Positions 24,891-34,035 are shown, counted from the stretch's first letter. The stretch: DNA of 64,000 nt from Desulfitobacterium_A nosdiversum (GCF_049860565.1 NZ_CP172056.1:2108001-2172000), one strand, 5' to 3'. Translations and numbers: made by a program. The notes: generated by a model not told the origin, from the sequence alone.

Positions 24891-26050
24891 TAAAAGCATT
24901 TGCCGACTTGCATATTCATATTGGACAAAGTTTAAACGGTAAAGCTGTAAAAATCACTGCGGCCAGATCTTTAACTTTACCTCAAATTATTCGTGTCGCC
25001 CGTGATGTAAAAGGATTATCGATGATTGGAATCATTGATGCACAATCCAATGGGGTTCGGCATGATTTTAAAGCATTACTGCAAGAGGGTGAGCTTGAAC
25101 TTTTAGAGGGGGGCGGTTACCGTTCAGGAAACCTTACCATAATCCCGGGAGTCGAACAGGAACTAAGCGTAGGAGACGGAACAGCACATCTCCTTGCTTA
25201 TTTTTCTTCCTTGGATAATATGGAACGATATATATCTGAACTGAAACCTTACGTTAAAAATTGGCAGCTAAGCTCTCAGAAGGCTTATGTCCGGATCGAG
25301 AAGTGGTTGGAGGCTGTCGCCCTTGGAAAAGGGATTTGGCTGCCTGCCCATGCGTTTACTCCTCATAAAGGAATCTATGGGAACTGCTGTACATCCCTGT
25401 TTGAAGTTTTACCGGGCTTACCGCCTGCCTTAGAAATCGGATTGAGCGCGGATCGCCAAATGGCCAGAAGTTTATCGGAGCTTGAACACGTTACACTTTT
25501 CAGTAATTCAGATGCTCATTCCCTGCCCAAAATTGCCCGGGAATATAATTTATTAGAGTTGACAGAGAATTCCTTTGCAGGACTTTCAAAATTAGTGTAT
25601 GAAAAGCAAGGGCATGTAATCGCGAACTATGGACTCCCTCCTAAGGTTGGAAAATATCACCGGACGTATTGTTTAGTTTGCGAAAAAATTGTGGAAGGCC
25701 GGCCTCCTGTACTAAGTTGTCCGCGGTGTGGAAGCCAAAAGGTCGTAACGGGTGTTATGGATCGTTTAGTCTCGATTGCCGATCGAGAGCTTATCCATAC
25801 TCCGGATTCCCGATATGTTTATCAGGTCCCGCTCAGCAGCCTGCCTGGCATCGGGCCTAGGATGTATAAGCGGTTGCTTGACGTATTCGGAACAGAGATG
25901 GCTGTTTTACACCATGCATCAAAAGATGATTTGGTTCAGGTTGCGGGAGAAAAAGTAACTCAATGGATTTTAGGCTCGCGTGAAGGTAACCTTGTTTTTC
26001 AAGAAGGCGGGGGAGGAGTTTATGGTCGGGTAGTGGACATACTTTCCTAA
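24887..26050 (+). CDS. PHP-domain endonuclease Q-like protein (TIGR00375 family)
   Basis: 387 residues; GTG start overlapping the Nudix stop (GTGA). N-terminal PHP metal-binding motif FADLHIHIGQS (residues 5-15), DAQSNGVRHDF, IIPGVEQELS, and HAFTPHKGIYGNCC, then NSDAHSLPKIAREYN. A zinc-ribbon-like segment CLVCEKIVEGRPPVLSCPRCGSQ is followed by helix-hairpin-helix-like LPGIGPRMYKRLLDVFG. Archaeal and some bacterial EndoQ enzymes cut DNA 5' of deaminated bases (uracil, hypoxanthine); by homology a base-damage repair nuclease. Family recognition is from memory of these motifs. Confidence 0.8.
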   Translation: MIKAFADLHIHIGQSLNGKAVKITAARSLTLPQIIRVARDVKGLSMIGIIDAQSNGVRHDFKALLQEGELELLEGGGYRSGNLTIIPGVEQELSVGDGTAHLLAYFSSLDNMERYISELKPYVKNWQLSSQKAYVRIEKWLEAVALGKGIWLPAHAFTPHKGIYGNCCTSLFEVLPGLPPALEIGLSADRQMARSLSELEHVTLFSNSDAHSLPKIAREYNLLELTENSFAGLSKLVYEKQGHVIANYGLPPKVGKYHRTYCLVCEKIVEGRPPVLSCPRCGSQKVVTGVMDRLVSIADRELIHTPDSRYVYQVPLSSLPGIGPRMYKRLLDVFGTEMAVLHHASKDDLVQVAGEKVTQWILGSREGNLVFQEGGGGVYGRVVDILS

Positions 26051-26091
26051 TCTGACGAATACATCTTACTAAGGTCTAATTATGAAATTCT

Positions 26092-26346
26092 GGGTCGTGT
26101 AGCTTCTCGCACATCAGCTCTCTCAGCGCTTCGGGGCTGGCGTACTTGCTTTCGTCGGAGCTTCGCCAAACCTCTAGGTAATACCTGAAGTGAACCGGTG
26201 GCTTCGCTAACCAACGAAAGCATCGTACTCCTTATCCCCTTCGAGGATAAGTCAACTAAGGTTTGCGTTTCGTTCCTCAACACAAACCAAGTTTCCTTTA
26301 TCGCCCCTCCGCGAAATCGTTCACTGCTGTGCGAGAAGCTACGCTT
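26092..26346 (+). repeat. Structured dispersed repeat, family A, copy 2
   Basis: Begins GGGTCGTGTAGCTTCTCGCACATC and ends GTGCGAGAAGCTACGCTT, then ACGGGCC and six T. The long-range helix is 26141-26158 with 26211-26228; its bases differ from those in copy 1 on both arms while pairing is kept. Contains an extra module at about 26232-26290 absent from copy 1 and present in reverse orientation in copy 3. Fills most of the 369-bp gap between the EndoQ-like gene and spoIIM. The following T run (26352-26357) could make the closing helix a terminator. Nothing else is visible in the gap. Confidence 0.8.
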
Positions 26347-26419
26347 ACGGGCCTTTTTTAGTTATTTATAAAGCCTTATAAGATGTAAATAGTGTTTCGT
26401 TAGATTAGGGGGAATCCAG

Positions 26420-27019
26420 ATGCGCAGATTGCTTAAGGAACATATTCTTCAATATTGGGTCATTTATTTGACGCTGACGGGGGTATATTTAGCTGGGATC
26501 GTTTTTGGGGCTATTGGCGTTGGGGCTTTAAGCGGGACTGAAAGCACTCAGCTTATTCAATTTCTGGATAAGCTTTTGACGAGTCAGCCAACGACTTTGG
26601 ATTCCAGTTTTTTGATGCAGCTTGCGCGTGAACAATTTATTATTATGGCAGGTATTTGGCTGCTTGGGCTCACCGTTATCGGAACTCCGTTAATTTATTT
26701 GATCATATTTATCCGTGGTTTTGTATTCGGCTTTACGATAAGTTTTATTATTGGCGTAAAAGGATTATGGGGATTGGGGTTAATTCTCATTTCGGTTTTA
26801 CTTCCTGCGGTTGCCGGTATTCCGCTTTTGCTTCTGGGCGCCGGAATAGCAACGATTTTCTCGTTTCTCCTCCTTAGAGGGAAAACGGCAGGCGAATCCT
26901 TACGCCGCGAGTTCTTCTATTACTCCTTGGCTACCATTTTAATATCCTTAGGCTCGATTGCCGTAGGGCTGTCGCAAGGATATTTTTCTCTTCTGGGAGT
27001 AAAATTCCTAAATCTTTAG
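26420..27019 (+). CDS. spoIIM: Stage II sporulation protein M
   Basis: 199-residue polytopic membrane protein. With SpoIID and SpoIIP it forms the peptidoglycan-degrading machine that drives engulfment, in the mother cell. Five hydrophobic segments are visible (about residues 13-38, 73-98, 100-120, 122-155 and 170-192); the motifs YLAGIVFGAIGVG and IIFIRGFVFGFTISF are typical. ATG after AGGGGGAATCCAG. Followed by a YqzK-like gene and xerD, the same order as the B. subtilis spoIIM-yqzK-fur-xerD region but without fur. Confidence 0.93.
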   Translation: MRRLLKEHILQYWVIYLTLTGVYLAGIVFGAIGVGALSGTESTQLIQFLDKLLTSQPTTLDSSFLMQLAREQFIIMAGIWLLGLTVIGTPLIYLIIFIRGFVFGFTISFIIGVKGLWGLGLILISVLLPAVAGIPLLLLGAGIATIFSFLLLRGKTAGESLRREFFYYSLATILISLGSIAVGLSQGYFSLLGVKFLNL

Positions 27020-27082
27020 CGATTCGCAGAAAATAACATAGAGACAATCCGTGAGAGCATACGTTTTAGGGGAGGGGAGCGT

Positions 27083-27310
27083 ATGCCTAGAAAAAGTTGG
27101 CCTGAGTTTTTCGCTTCAATTGCACGGATTATGATCTTTCTCATTTTGCTTGCGGTGTTGCTGCCCAAACTTGTCAGTGTTTGCAGTACATGGATTTCCG
27201 CGCGGGGGCAAGATGAGCGTAAGCCCAGCGGAAATCCAATGCGGGTTGAAGAACCTTATTGGAGCCGCTATGTCCTTCAGCTGTTTCCCAATTCGCAACA
27301 GCGTAAATAA
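27083..27310 (+). CDS. Small single-pass membrane protein, YqzK-like by position
   Basis: 75 residues; ATG after GGGGAGGGGAGCGT. One hydrophobic helix (about 13-33: IARIMIFLILLAVLLPKLVSV), then a basic/polar tail ending EEPYWSRYVLQLFPNSQQRK. In B. subtilis the gene between spoIIM and the fur/xerD pair is yqzK (DUF4227), also a small one-helix protein, so this is likely its counterpart by synteny. Function unknown; context suggests a sporulation or housekeeping role. Confidence 0.65.
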   Translation: MPRKSWPEFFASIARIMIFLILLAVLLPKLVSVCSTWISARGQDERKPSGNPMRVEEPYWSRYVLQLFPNSQQRK

Positions 27311-27363
27311 CGCAGGAAAAAGGCCTTCCCATGTAGAAGTAGACGATTAAGGGAGGGGATAAA

Positions 27364-28332
27364 ATGGAGCTTCAGGATTTAACTTGGCTTCGTAAGTATT
27401 TAACCTACCTTAATGTTGAGCGTGGACTCTCAGTAAATACACGGCTTAGCTATGAACGTGATCTTAAGAAATTACATAAGTTTTTGCACGCGAGGACTAA
27501 GGATTTTGGAAACTGCGAAGGGAATGATCTCTTCCTGTTCCTTGTTCAGGAGAAAAAGCAAGGCAAGTCTGCGCGTTCACTTGCCCGCTATCTCGCAACG
27601 ATGAGGGGGTTTTTTTCGTTTCTCCTGCTGGAACGGATAAGAGAAAAGGATCCGACGGAATATTTAAGCCCTCCAAAGCTGGAACAAAATCTTCCTCATG
27701 TGTTGTCTGAGAATCTAATGGACAAACTATTGGCGAGTACATCTTCCGAGGATCAGGCTAAAGAAAATAGTTCGGAAGAAAAAGATGCTAAAAGAGAAGG
27801 CAGGGAAACAGAAAGAGAAAGAGTACTTTTGCTTCGCGATCGGGCAATTTTGGAGGTGTTTTATAGTAGCGGCTTGCGAGTATCGGAAGTCGTTGGCTTA
27901 ACCTTGAAGGACTTTACCTCGGAGACCGGATACTTGCGCTGCCGCGGAAAGGGAAATAAAGAGCGTATTGTCCCTTTAGGAGAGCCTGCCGAACAAGCTT
28001 TAAAAAAATACCTGCAGGAGGCAAGACCTTTTCTTTTAGAAGATAAAAAATCGGATATTCTGTTTTTAAATCTACGCGGGAAAAACCTGACCCGACAAGG
28101 AATTTGGGAGATCCTTAAAAAATGGGCTCAGAAACATGGAGTAAGGGAGAACGTATATCCCCATCTGATGAGGCATAGTTTCGCTACGCATATGCTGGAT
28201 CACGGAGCTGACTTGCGTTCGGTGCAAGAGTTGCTGGGCCATGCGGATATTTCGACAACTCAGATTTATACTCATGTTTCACGTCAACATTTAATCGAGG
28301 TCTTTAGGAAGGCACACCCGCGTGCTGATTAG
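27364..28332 (+). CDS. xerD: Site-specific tyrosine recombinase XerD-like
   Basis: 322 residues. Chromosome dimer resolution at dif with XerC, at the division septum. N-terminal SAM-like core-binding domain (1-120; YLNVERGLSVNTRLSYERDL), then the catalytic domain with Arg172 in YSSGLRVSEV, Lys196 in RGKGNKER, His267-x-x-Arg270 in HLMRHSFATHMLDHGADLRSV, His293 in LLGHADISTTQIYTH and nucleophile Tyr302. About 25 residues longer than usual because of a highly charged insert at 124-153 (SSEDQ…ERER) between the domains. The following deoB and punA genes match the B. subtilis xerD-drm-punA order. Confidence 0.93.
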   Translation: MELQDLTWLRKYLTYLNVERGLSVNTRLSYERDLKKLHKFLHARTKDFGNCEGNDLFLFLVQEKKQGKSARSLARYLATMRGFFSFLLLERIREKDPTEYLSPPKLEQNLPHVLSENLMDKLLASTSSEDQAKENSSEEKDAKREGRETERERVLLLRDRAILEVFYSSGLRVSEVVGLTLKDFTSETGYLRCRGKGNKERIVPLGEPAEQALKKYLQEARPFLLEDKKSDILFLNLRGKNLTRQGIWEILKKWAQKHGVRENVYPHLMRHSFATHMLDHGADLRSVQELLGHADISTTQIYTHVSRQHLIEVFRKAHPRAD

Positions 28333-28354
28333 AGTTAGGCAGGAGGTAAAAAAT

Positions 28355-29530
28355 TTGGCTAAAAGAGCAATTCTTATTGTCTTAGATAGTGTAGGCATCG
28401 GTGAGATGCCGGATGCTTTGGAGTATGGTGATCAAGGGAGCAATACGCTCGGCAACATAGCAAAGGCCATGAATGGTTTGAATTTACCCAACCTTCAAGC
28501 CTTAGGACTTGGAAACATAGCGCCGATTCAAGGCGTAGAGCCTACAGACAATCCACAGGCGTGCTATGGGAAAATGGCCGAAGCTTCTCCAGGAAAAGAT
28601 ACGACTACGGGGCACTGGGAAATCGCAGGCGTCATTCTGGAAAAAGCGTTTCCGACGTTTCCGAAAGGGTTTCCCCAGGAATTTATACAAGCTTTTGAAG
28701 AGAAAATCGGACGCCGCGTTTTAGGAAATGAAGTGGCTTCCGGCACAGAAATAATTCAACGCTTAGGTGAAGAACATGTTAAAACGGGACGACCGATCGT
28801 TTATACTTCGGCCGATTCTGTTTTCCAGGTTGCCGCACATGAAGAGGTTATTCCGCTTGCCGAACTCATGCAATTCTGCGAAACGGCCCGTCAGATGCTG
28901 GATGGAGATATGAGGGTCGGTCGTGTTATTGCCCGTCCTTTCTTAGGAGAACCGGGAAATTATTACCGGACAAGCCATCGTCATGATTTTGCGATCGAGC
29001 CTCCTCATAAAATTCTCTTGGATTATGTTCAAGAGGCGGGCTTAAATGTAATGGCGGTCGGTAAAATCAAGGATATCTATTATGGGCACGGGGTAACTGA
29101 GTTTGTCTTAACAACAGGAAATCAAGAGGGAGTGGATAAGACGCTTCTCTACCTAAAGGAGGAAAAAAGCGGTCTGATCATGACCAATCTCGTGGATTTC
29201 GATATGCTTTTTGGTCATCGCAATAATGTCAAAGGGTATGCTCAGGCTTTGGAAGAGTTTGATGCCCGGCTGCCTGAAATATTAGCTTGTTTAAATAAAG
29301 AGGATATCTTGATTATTACGGCTGATCATGGCTGTGATCCTACGACCCCAAGTACGGATCACTCAAGAGAATATGTCCCTCTTCTCGTTTATGGACAGGA
29401 ACTTCAAAGAGGTGTCAATCTCGGTGTTCGCAGCAGCTTTTCTGATCTGGGACAAACTGTCGCCGAATATCTAAAGACATCAAGAATTCCTCATGGTAAA
29501 AGTTTTCTGGCGGATATCGTAAAAAGTTAG
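28355..29530 (+). CDS. deoB: Phosphopentomutase
   Basis: Interconverts (deoxy)ribose 1- and 5-phosphates; links nucleoside phosphorolysis to central metabolism. 391 residues from TTG (AGGAGGTAAAAAAT upstream); an upstream ATG would overlap the xerD end and lacks a site. Visible: ILIVLDSVGIGEMPDA (metal-binding Asp11), the phosphorylated-threonine motif GKDTTTGHWEIAG (Thr83-85), FDMLFGHRNNVKGYA, and the alkaline-phosphatase-type metal site ITADHGCDPTTPSTDHSREYVP. Forms a salvage cluster with punA and pdp. Confidence 0.95.
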   Translation: MAKRAILIVLDSVGIGEMPDALEYGDQGSNTLGNIAKAMNGLNLPNLQALGLGNIAPIQGVEPTDNPQACYGKMAEASPGKDTTTGHWEIAGVILEKAFPTFPKGFPQEFIQAFEEKIGRRVLGNEVASGTEIIQRLGEEHVKTGRPIVYTSADSVFQVAAHEEVIPLAELMQFCETARQMLDGDMRVGRVIARPFLGEPGNYYRTSHRHDFAIEPPHKILLDYVQEAGLNVMAVGKIKDIYYGHGVTEFVLTTGNQEGVDKTLLYLKEEKSGLIMTNLVDFDMLFGHRNNVKGYAQALEEFDARLPEILACLNKEDILIITADHGCDPTTPSTDHSREYVPLLVYGQELQRGVNLGVRSSFSDLGQTVAEYLKTSRIPHGKSFLADIVKS

Positions 29531-29593
29531 AAGTTTGAAGTTAAGAAACTAATAAGTTTGAAGTTAAGAAACTAATAAGTTTAAGAATATAAG
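29531..29593 (+). repeat. Short tandem direct repeat, 23-bp unit
   Basis: AAGTTTGAAGTTAAGAAACTAAT occurs at 29531-29553 and again at 29554-29576, followed by a partial third unit (AAGTTTAAGAAT). AT-rich, between deoB and punA, starting directly after the deoB stop. The same AAGTTTGAAGTTAAGA-like wording continues loosely to about 29620. Confidence 0.85.
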
Positions 29594-29646
29594 GAGCTTA
29601 AAGAGTAAGACGTTAAGATACGAGTTTTCGAAGGAGGTTAATCGGA

Positions 29647-30480
29647 ATGGCGATTACTGAAAAGGATTATGCTGCCAAACTTGCTGAAGTTCGGCATTTT
29701 CTCATGGAAAAAGTGAATAATCAACCTGAAATGGGGATCGTTCTTGGTTCAGGGCTCGGCGGATTTGCCGAGGTTATGGAAGAAGCGGTTTCGATTCCTT
29801 ATCGTGATATCCCTCATTTTCCGGTCTCAACGGTTGAAGGGCATAAGGGAGAGCTTGTTTTTGGCAAGGTCAACGGAAAGCCGGTTGTTGCAATGCAAGG
29901 ACGTTTTCATTATTATGAGGGCTATTCTATGCAGGAAGTGACCTTTCCCATCCGTGTTATGCAAGTTCTTGGTGTTACTGGATTAATTGTCACCAATGCC
30001 TCGGGAGGCATTAATTCCTCTTACCGTCCCGGTGATTTAGTTTTGATTAAGGATCATCTGAATTTTATGGGTGAAAATCCGCTTCGGGGAGCTAATCACT
30101 CAAACTTAGGCCCGCGTTTTCCTGATCTCAGCGAAGGGTATGATTTGGAATGGAGACAAAAAGCCTTAACCGTAGCCCGCGAGATCGGGATTCATCCGCA
30201 GGAAGGCGTTTATGCGGCGATGAGTGGTCCTAGCTATGAAACGCCTGCAGAGATCCGTTATCTTCGAACCGTAGGTGCTGATCTTGTAGGTATGTCGACT
30301 GTGCCTGAAGTGATTGCTACAAACCATGGCGGGATGCGTGTTCTTGGGATTTTGTGTGTAACGAATATGGCTGTAGGGATTCTTCCGCAGCGTTTAAGTC
30401 ATGCAGAGGTTATGGAAACAGCTGAACGGATTGAAAAGCAGTTTATTCGCTTTGTCCAGGCTTTGGTAAGAATTCTATAG
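29647..30480 (+). CDS. punA: Purine nucleoside phosphorylase
   Basis: 277 residues, ATG after GAAGGAGGTTAATCGGA. Trimeric PNP type (inosine/guanosine-specific): GIVLGSGLGGFAE phosphate-binding loop near residue 30-43, HFPVSTVEGHKGELVFG, QGRFHYYEGYS, IVTNASGGINSSYRPGDLVLIKDHLNFMG, SGPSYETPAEIRYLRTVGADLVGMSTVPEVI, and CVTNMAVGI. Phosphorolysis of purine (deoxy)nucleosides. Follows deoB as in B. subtilis. Confidence 0.95.
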   Translation: MAITEKDYAAKLAEVRHFLMEKVNNQPEMGIVLGSGLGGFAEVMEEAVSIPYRDIPHFPVSTVEGHKGELVFGKVNGKPVVAMQGRFHYYEGYSMQEVTFPIRVMQVLGVTGLIVTNASGGINSSYRPGDLVLIKDHLNFMGENPLRGANHSNLGPRFPDLSEGYDLEWRQKALTVAREIGIHPQEGVYAAMSGPSYETPAEIRYLRTVGADLVGMSTVPEVIATNHGGMRVLGILCVTNMAVGILPQRLSHAEVMETAERIEKQFIRFVQALVRIL

Positions 30481-30571
30481 AATTTGAAATGACCTAAGAC
30501 TTTTTATATTATCTAAGATTACTAATTTGCAAGCTATCAAGTTTCTGGACTGTCAAGGGAGAGGTGGTTTT

Positions 30572-31873
30572 TTGAGAGCGGTTGACCTTATTCAAAAGAA
30601 AAAACGCGGTGAAGTGTTAACAAAAGATGAGATTGACTTCCTGGTACAAGGTTATGTAAATGACGAAATTCCTGACTATCAGATGTCCGCCTTTTTAATG
30701 GCGGTTTACTTCCAAGGCATGAATAAACGGGAAACCGCTGACCTGACTCTTGCCTTCGTCAATTCCGGTGACCAAAATGACTTGTCAGCAATTCAAGGAA
30801 TAAAAGTGGATAAGCATTCTTCTGGCGGAGTAGGAGATAAGCTTAGCCTTGTGATCATTCCTTTAGTGGCTTCTTTAGGAATACCTGTGGCTAAAATGTC
30901 CGGCCGCGGTTTAGGCCATACCGGCGGAACGATTGATAAGCTCGAATCCATTGAAGGCTTTCAAACCGTACTTGATCCAGAAACGTTTATTCAGAATGTC
31001 AACACATACAAAATGGCAATTGTCGGGCAGAGCTCTAATTTAACTCCCGCCGATAAGAAGATCTATGCGCTCAGAGATGTAACCGCTACTGTAGACAGCA
31101 TCCCTTTAATTGCCAGCAGTATTATGAGCAAAAAAATTGCCTCCGGCGCGGATTGTATTGTGCTTGATGTTAAAGTGGGTTCAGGAGCCTTTATGAAGTC
31201 GGTGGACCAAGCGATTGAATTAGCCGAGACTATGGTTGAAATCGGTAAATCATTAAATCGAAAAACGATAGCAGTGGTTACAGATATGAGTCAGCCACTT
31301 GGACATGAAGTAGGGAATGCCAATGAAGTAAAAGAGACTATTGAGATATTGCGAGGAAAGGGTGCAGAGGATGAGACAACAGTTGTTTTAACCTTAGCCT
31401 CTTATATGGCTGTTTTAGGCGGAGCATTTAATAATTTTGATTCTGCTTACCTTAAACTGAGTCAGATCCTAAAAGCGGGATCAGCCGTTGAAAAGTTTAA
31501 AGAGTTGATCCGAATTCAAGGAGGCAATCCGGAAGTGGTTGATGCTCCTCATAAACTGCCCCAAAGTAAATACCACATTGAGGTTAAAGCTTCGGAGTCT
31601 GGATATGTTTCTGCCATTGATGCAGAAAGCATAGGGATAACGGCTATGCTGCTGGGTGCAGGAAGAGAAAAGAAGGAAGATCAAATTGATTTCTCAGCAG
31701 GCGTAACGATGGTCAAAAAGGTTGGTGATGATGTAAATACAGGGGATGTGCTTTGTGTTTTGCACACGAATAGGAAAACGTGGGAGGAAGCGAGTGAAGT
31801 TTGCCGAAAAGCTTACTCTTTTACAAATGCAAAGCCAAAGCCGATAACCTATATTTATAAAGTTATTCGCTAG
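30572..31873 (+). CDS. pdp: Pyrimidine-nucleoside phosphorylase
   Basis: 433 residues from TTG at 30572 (MRAVDLIQKKKRGE…, GGGAGAGGTGGTTT upstream), exactly the usual family length; an upstream TTG would add 15 unlike residues. Visible: phosphate-site KVDKHSSGGVGDKLSLVIIPLVA, KMSGRGLGHTGGTIDKLESI, SSNLTPADKKIYALRDVTATVDSIPLIASSIMSKKIASG, and a C-terminal domain with SGYVSAIDAESIGITAMLLGAGR. Third member of the nucleoside salvage set with punA and deoB. Confidence 0.95.
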   Translation: MRAVDLIQKKKRGEVLTKDEIDFLVQGYVNDEIPDYQMSAFLMAVYFQGMNKRETADLTLAFVNSGDQNDLSAIQGIKVDKHSSGGVGDKLSLVIIPLVASLGIPVAKMSGRGLGHTGGTIDKLESIEGFQTVLDPETFIQNVNTYKMAIVGQSSNLTPADKKIYALRDVTATVDSIPLIASSIMSKKIASGADCIVLDVKVGSGAFMKSVDQAIELAETMVEIGKSLNRKTIAVVTDMSQPLGHEVGNANEVKETIEILRGKGAEDETTVVLTLASYMAVLGGAFNNFDSAYLKLSQILKAGSAVEKFKELIRIQGGNPEVVDAPHKLPQSKYHIEVKASESGYVSAIDAESIGITAMLLGAGREKKEDQIDFSAGVTMVKKVGDDVNTGDVLCVLHTNRKTWEEASEVCRKAYSFTNAKPKPITYIYKVIR

Positions 31874-32003
31874 AAGGCTATACTCTAAATTCATTCCTCA
31901 TGATGATAGAATGCAAATTCGTTGAGTGAAATGAAAGGAGATTCTGTTCATAAGACAAAATCCACTCACGTATCTTAATTAAGAGAGCTAAGGAGTGGGT
32001 GGA

Positions 32004-32483
32004 ATGCGTGAGAAGAAGATTTATACAATAGCCGGAGATATGAATACTGCCCAGTGCTATGCTGTAATTGGGGATGCCGATCGCTTTAACAAGCATAAGC
32101 ATGCATGGAAGGCTTGGCGAACGCTTAAAGAATTTGGGTGTGCGGTTTTTCCTGTAGCAGAAGGGATTACCCGTCTTGAAGGGTCTAAGGTTTATCCTAA
32201 TTTAGCTGCCCTTCAAGATAAAGTTCAGGTTGTTGTTTCCTGTTTGCGTGCAGAACGGCTTCCTAATCTTATCTCCGAAGTCCAAGAATGCGGCGCTAAG
32301 ATCGTCTGGTTCCAGGAACAAAACTGGACTCAGGAATATCAAGAGCAGGCGGATGCCTTGGGGATTCAAGTTGTTCGCGGGTGCATCCTTAAGCATAAGG
32401 TTTACACCCGTCCGTTTGCATTTTTCAATCCCTGTTACTGGCATGGCATGAAGTCGGCCAAAGTTCCTAAGAAGAAATACTGA
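32004..32483 (+). CDS. CoA-binding domain protein (YccU-like)
   Basis: 159 residues, ATG at 32004 after AAGGAGTGGGTGGA. A Rossmann-type CoA_binding_2 pattern is suggested by AVIGDADRFNKHKHAWKAWRTLKEFGCAVFPVAEG, then VQVVVSCLRAERLPNLISEVQECGAKIVWFQEQNWTQEYQEQADALGIQVVRGCILKHK. The last block resembles the YccU-family CPILEH-type segment, here RGCILKHK. Function of the family is unknown beyond presumed acyl-CoA/CoA binding. Ends in a convergent arrangement with the FAD dehydrogenase gene. Confidence 0.7.
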   Translation: MREKKIYTIAGDMNTAQCYAVIGDADRFNKHKHAWKAWRTLKEFGCAVFPVAEGITRLEGSKVYPNLAALQDKVQVVVSCLRAERLPNLISEVQECGAKIVWFQEQNWTQEYQEQADALGIQVVRGCILKHKVYTRPFAFFNPCYWHGMKSAKVPKKKY

Positions 32484-32550
32484 TGTTCGGAATTAAGTAG
32501 TTGTAAGAATAACAAATAAAAATAACAAGATAATAAGATAAAAGATAATA

Positions 32551-32596
32551 AAAATGCCTCGTGTTACAGAAAAATCTATCTGTACGCGAGGTATTT
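32551..32596. terminator. Bidirectional terminator between convergent genes
   Basis: AAAATGCCTCGTGTTACAG and CTGTACGCGAGGTATTT form a long stem (about 15 pairs with one bulge/mismatch and 10-nt loop) with A-rich left and T-rich right flanks; placed 67 bp after one gene and 5 bp before the other's stop. Confidence 0.75.
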
Positions 32597-32601
32597 ATGA
32601 T

Positions 32602-34035
32602 TTACTGAATTCGCTTTATAATATCTCGTGCTATAGCAACGCCGCAAGCGCTTGCCTGGGCAAGTCCGCGTGTAACACCGGCTCCATCGCCGCCGGCGTA
32701 GAGTCCGGAGATTTCAGTTTCAAACGTTGAAGTAAGCCTAGGGCGGGAAGAATAAAATTTGGCTTCGACGCCGTAAAGAAGGGTGTGCTCGGAAGCAATT
32801 CCCGGGGTAACACGGTCCAGAGCCTGAATCATCTCAATGATGCTTTGCATTGTGGTATAGGGGAGAGCAAGACATAGGTTCCCGGGTACGGCTTCTTTAA
32901 GTGTGGGCTCGATAAATCCTTCGCGAATCCTTTTTTCGGTCGAACGGCGTCCTTTCAGTATATCCCCAAACCGTTGAAGAAGAACACTGCCATTCGAAAG
33001 ATCGTTCGCAAGACGAGAAATAGATTTCGCATATTCATTCGGTTTATTGAAGGGATAGGAAAAGTTATGGGAAACAAGCAGGGCAAAGTTTGTATTGTTG
33101 CTGCCTAGGTTTTTATCCTTAAACGCGTGACCGTTGGCCAGCATAACTCCGCTATGATTTTCAATAACAACATGCCCTGAGGGATTGCTGCAAAAACTTC
33201 GTACTGAAGTTCCTACGGAAGTCCGATAAACAAATTTGCCTTCATATAAATTTTCGTTAATATCCTCCATAATCGTGTCCAGAGTTTCTACACGGACACC
33301 GACATCGACTTGATTGCTGGTCATTTCAAGGTTGTGTTTCCTGAAAATACGGGTTAACCATTCTGAACCATCCCGGCCTGGGACAAGAACAACATAAGCA
33401 GCGTGAATTTCCTGACCGTTTTCGTCCAAGATACCGGTAATTTGGAGTTTGCCGTTTTCTTCCTGAGTTAATAAATCCGTGACTTCAGTTTCAAAAGTCA
33501 TGTCAATTCTTGTTTTTAGGTGTTTATAAATGCTTTTCATGATCTCGAGATTTTGTTCGGTTCCCAAATGGCGAACTTGAGCACGGAGCAGTTTTAAACC
33601 AGCGGCTAAGCCCCGCCGTTCAATTTCCTTAACCATAGGAGTAGTAGGGTCAGTCAGCTCGGATTGGGCACCATGCCTCAAGTTAATAGAATCAACATAA
33701 TGAATCAGTTTTAAAACTTCAGAAGGTGACAAATATTCGGTCATCCAGCCCCCAAATTCCGTAGTAATATTAAACTTGCCATCGGAATAGGCTCCGGCAC
33801 CGCCAAAACCATTTGTAATCGAACATGCCGGTATGCAGCCTGCATATTCTTTTTTTTCAGTTGGAGGCGGACATTTCGATAACGTCTTCTTCAGGATAGG
33901 ACAATAACGTTTATAGATGTCACGACCTTTTTCCACCAGAAGGACAGAGAGCTCGGGATTAAGCGCCGTCAGTTCATAGGCAGTGAAGATTCCTGCGGGT
34001 CCGGCTCCAACAATAATCACATCATAATTTTTCAT
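32602..34035 (-). CDS. NAD(P)/FAD-dependent dehydrogenase (COG2509-type)
   Basis: 477 residues, starting ATG with AGGTAGAATT upstream on the minus strand. N-terminal dinucleotide motif DVIIVGAGPAGIFTAYEL (GxGxxG at residues 10-15), VEKGRDIYKR, a cysteine-containing segment CPPPTEKKEYAGCIPACSITNGFGGAGAYSDGKFN, and a C-terminal FAD motif ISGLYAGGDGAGVTRGLAQASACGVAIARDI. This matches the widespread uncharacterised FAD-dependent dehydrogenase family (COG2509); substrate unknown. Single-gene unit on the minus strand. Confidence 0.85.
   Translation of the reverse strand: MKNYDVIIVGAGPAGIFTAYELTALNPELSVLLVEKGRDIYKRYCPILKKTLSKCPPPTEKKEYAGCIPACSITNGFGGAGAYSDGKFNITTEFGGWMTEYLSPSEVLKLIHYVDSINLRHGAQSELTDPTTPMVKEIERRGLAAGLKLLRAQVRHLGTEQNLEIMKSIYKHLKTRIDMTFETEVTDLLTQEENGKLQITGILDENGQEIHAAYVVLVPGRDGSEWLTRIFRKHNLEMTSNQVDVGVRVETLDTIMEDINENLYEGKFVYRTSVGTSVRSFCSNPSGHVVIENHSGVMLANGHAFKDKNLGSNNTNFALLVSHNFSYPFNKPNEYAKSISRLANDLSNGSVLLQRFGDILKGRRSTEKRIREGFIEPTLKEAVPGNLCLALPYTTMQSIIEMIQALDRVTPGIASEHTLLYGVEAKFYSSRPRLTSTFETEISGLYAGGDGAGVTRGLAQASACGVAIARDIIKRIQ

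Noticed and set aside
26080..26283. Minus-strand 67-residue frame between the EndoQ-like gene and spoIIM
   Set aside because: Lies inside family A copy 2; no site and no equivalent frame in copies 1 or 3.
29531..29640. CRISPR-like pattern from repeated AAGTTTGAAGTTAAGAA
   Set aside because: Units are directly adjacent with no spacers, so this is a tandem repeat. No cas genes in the window.
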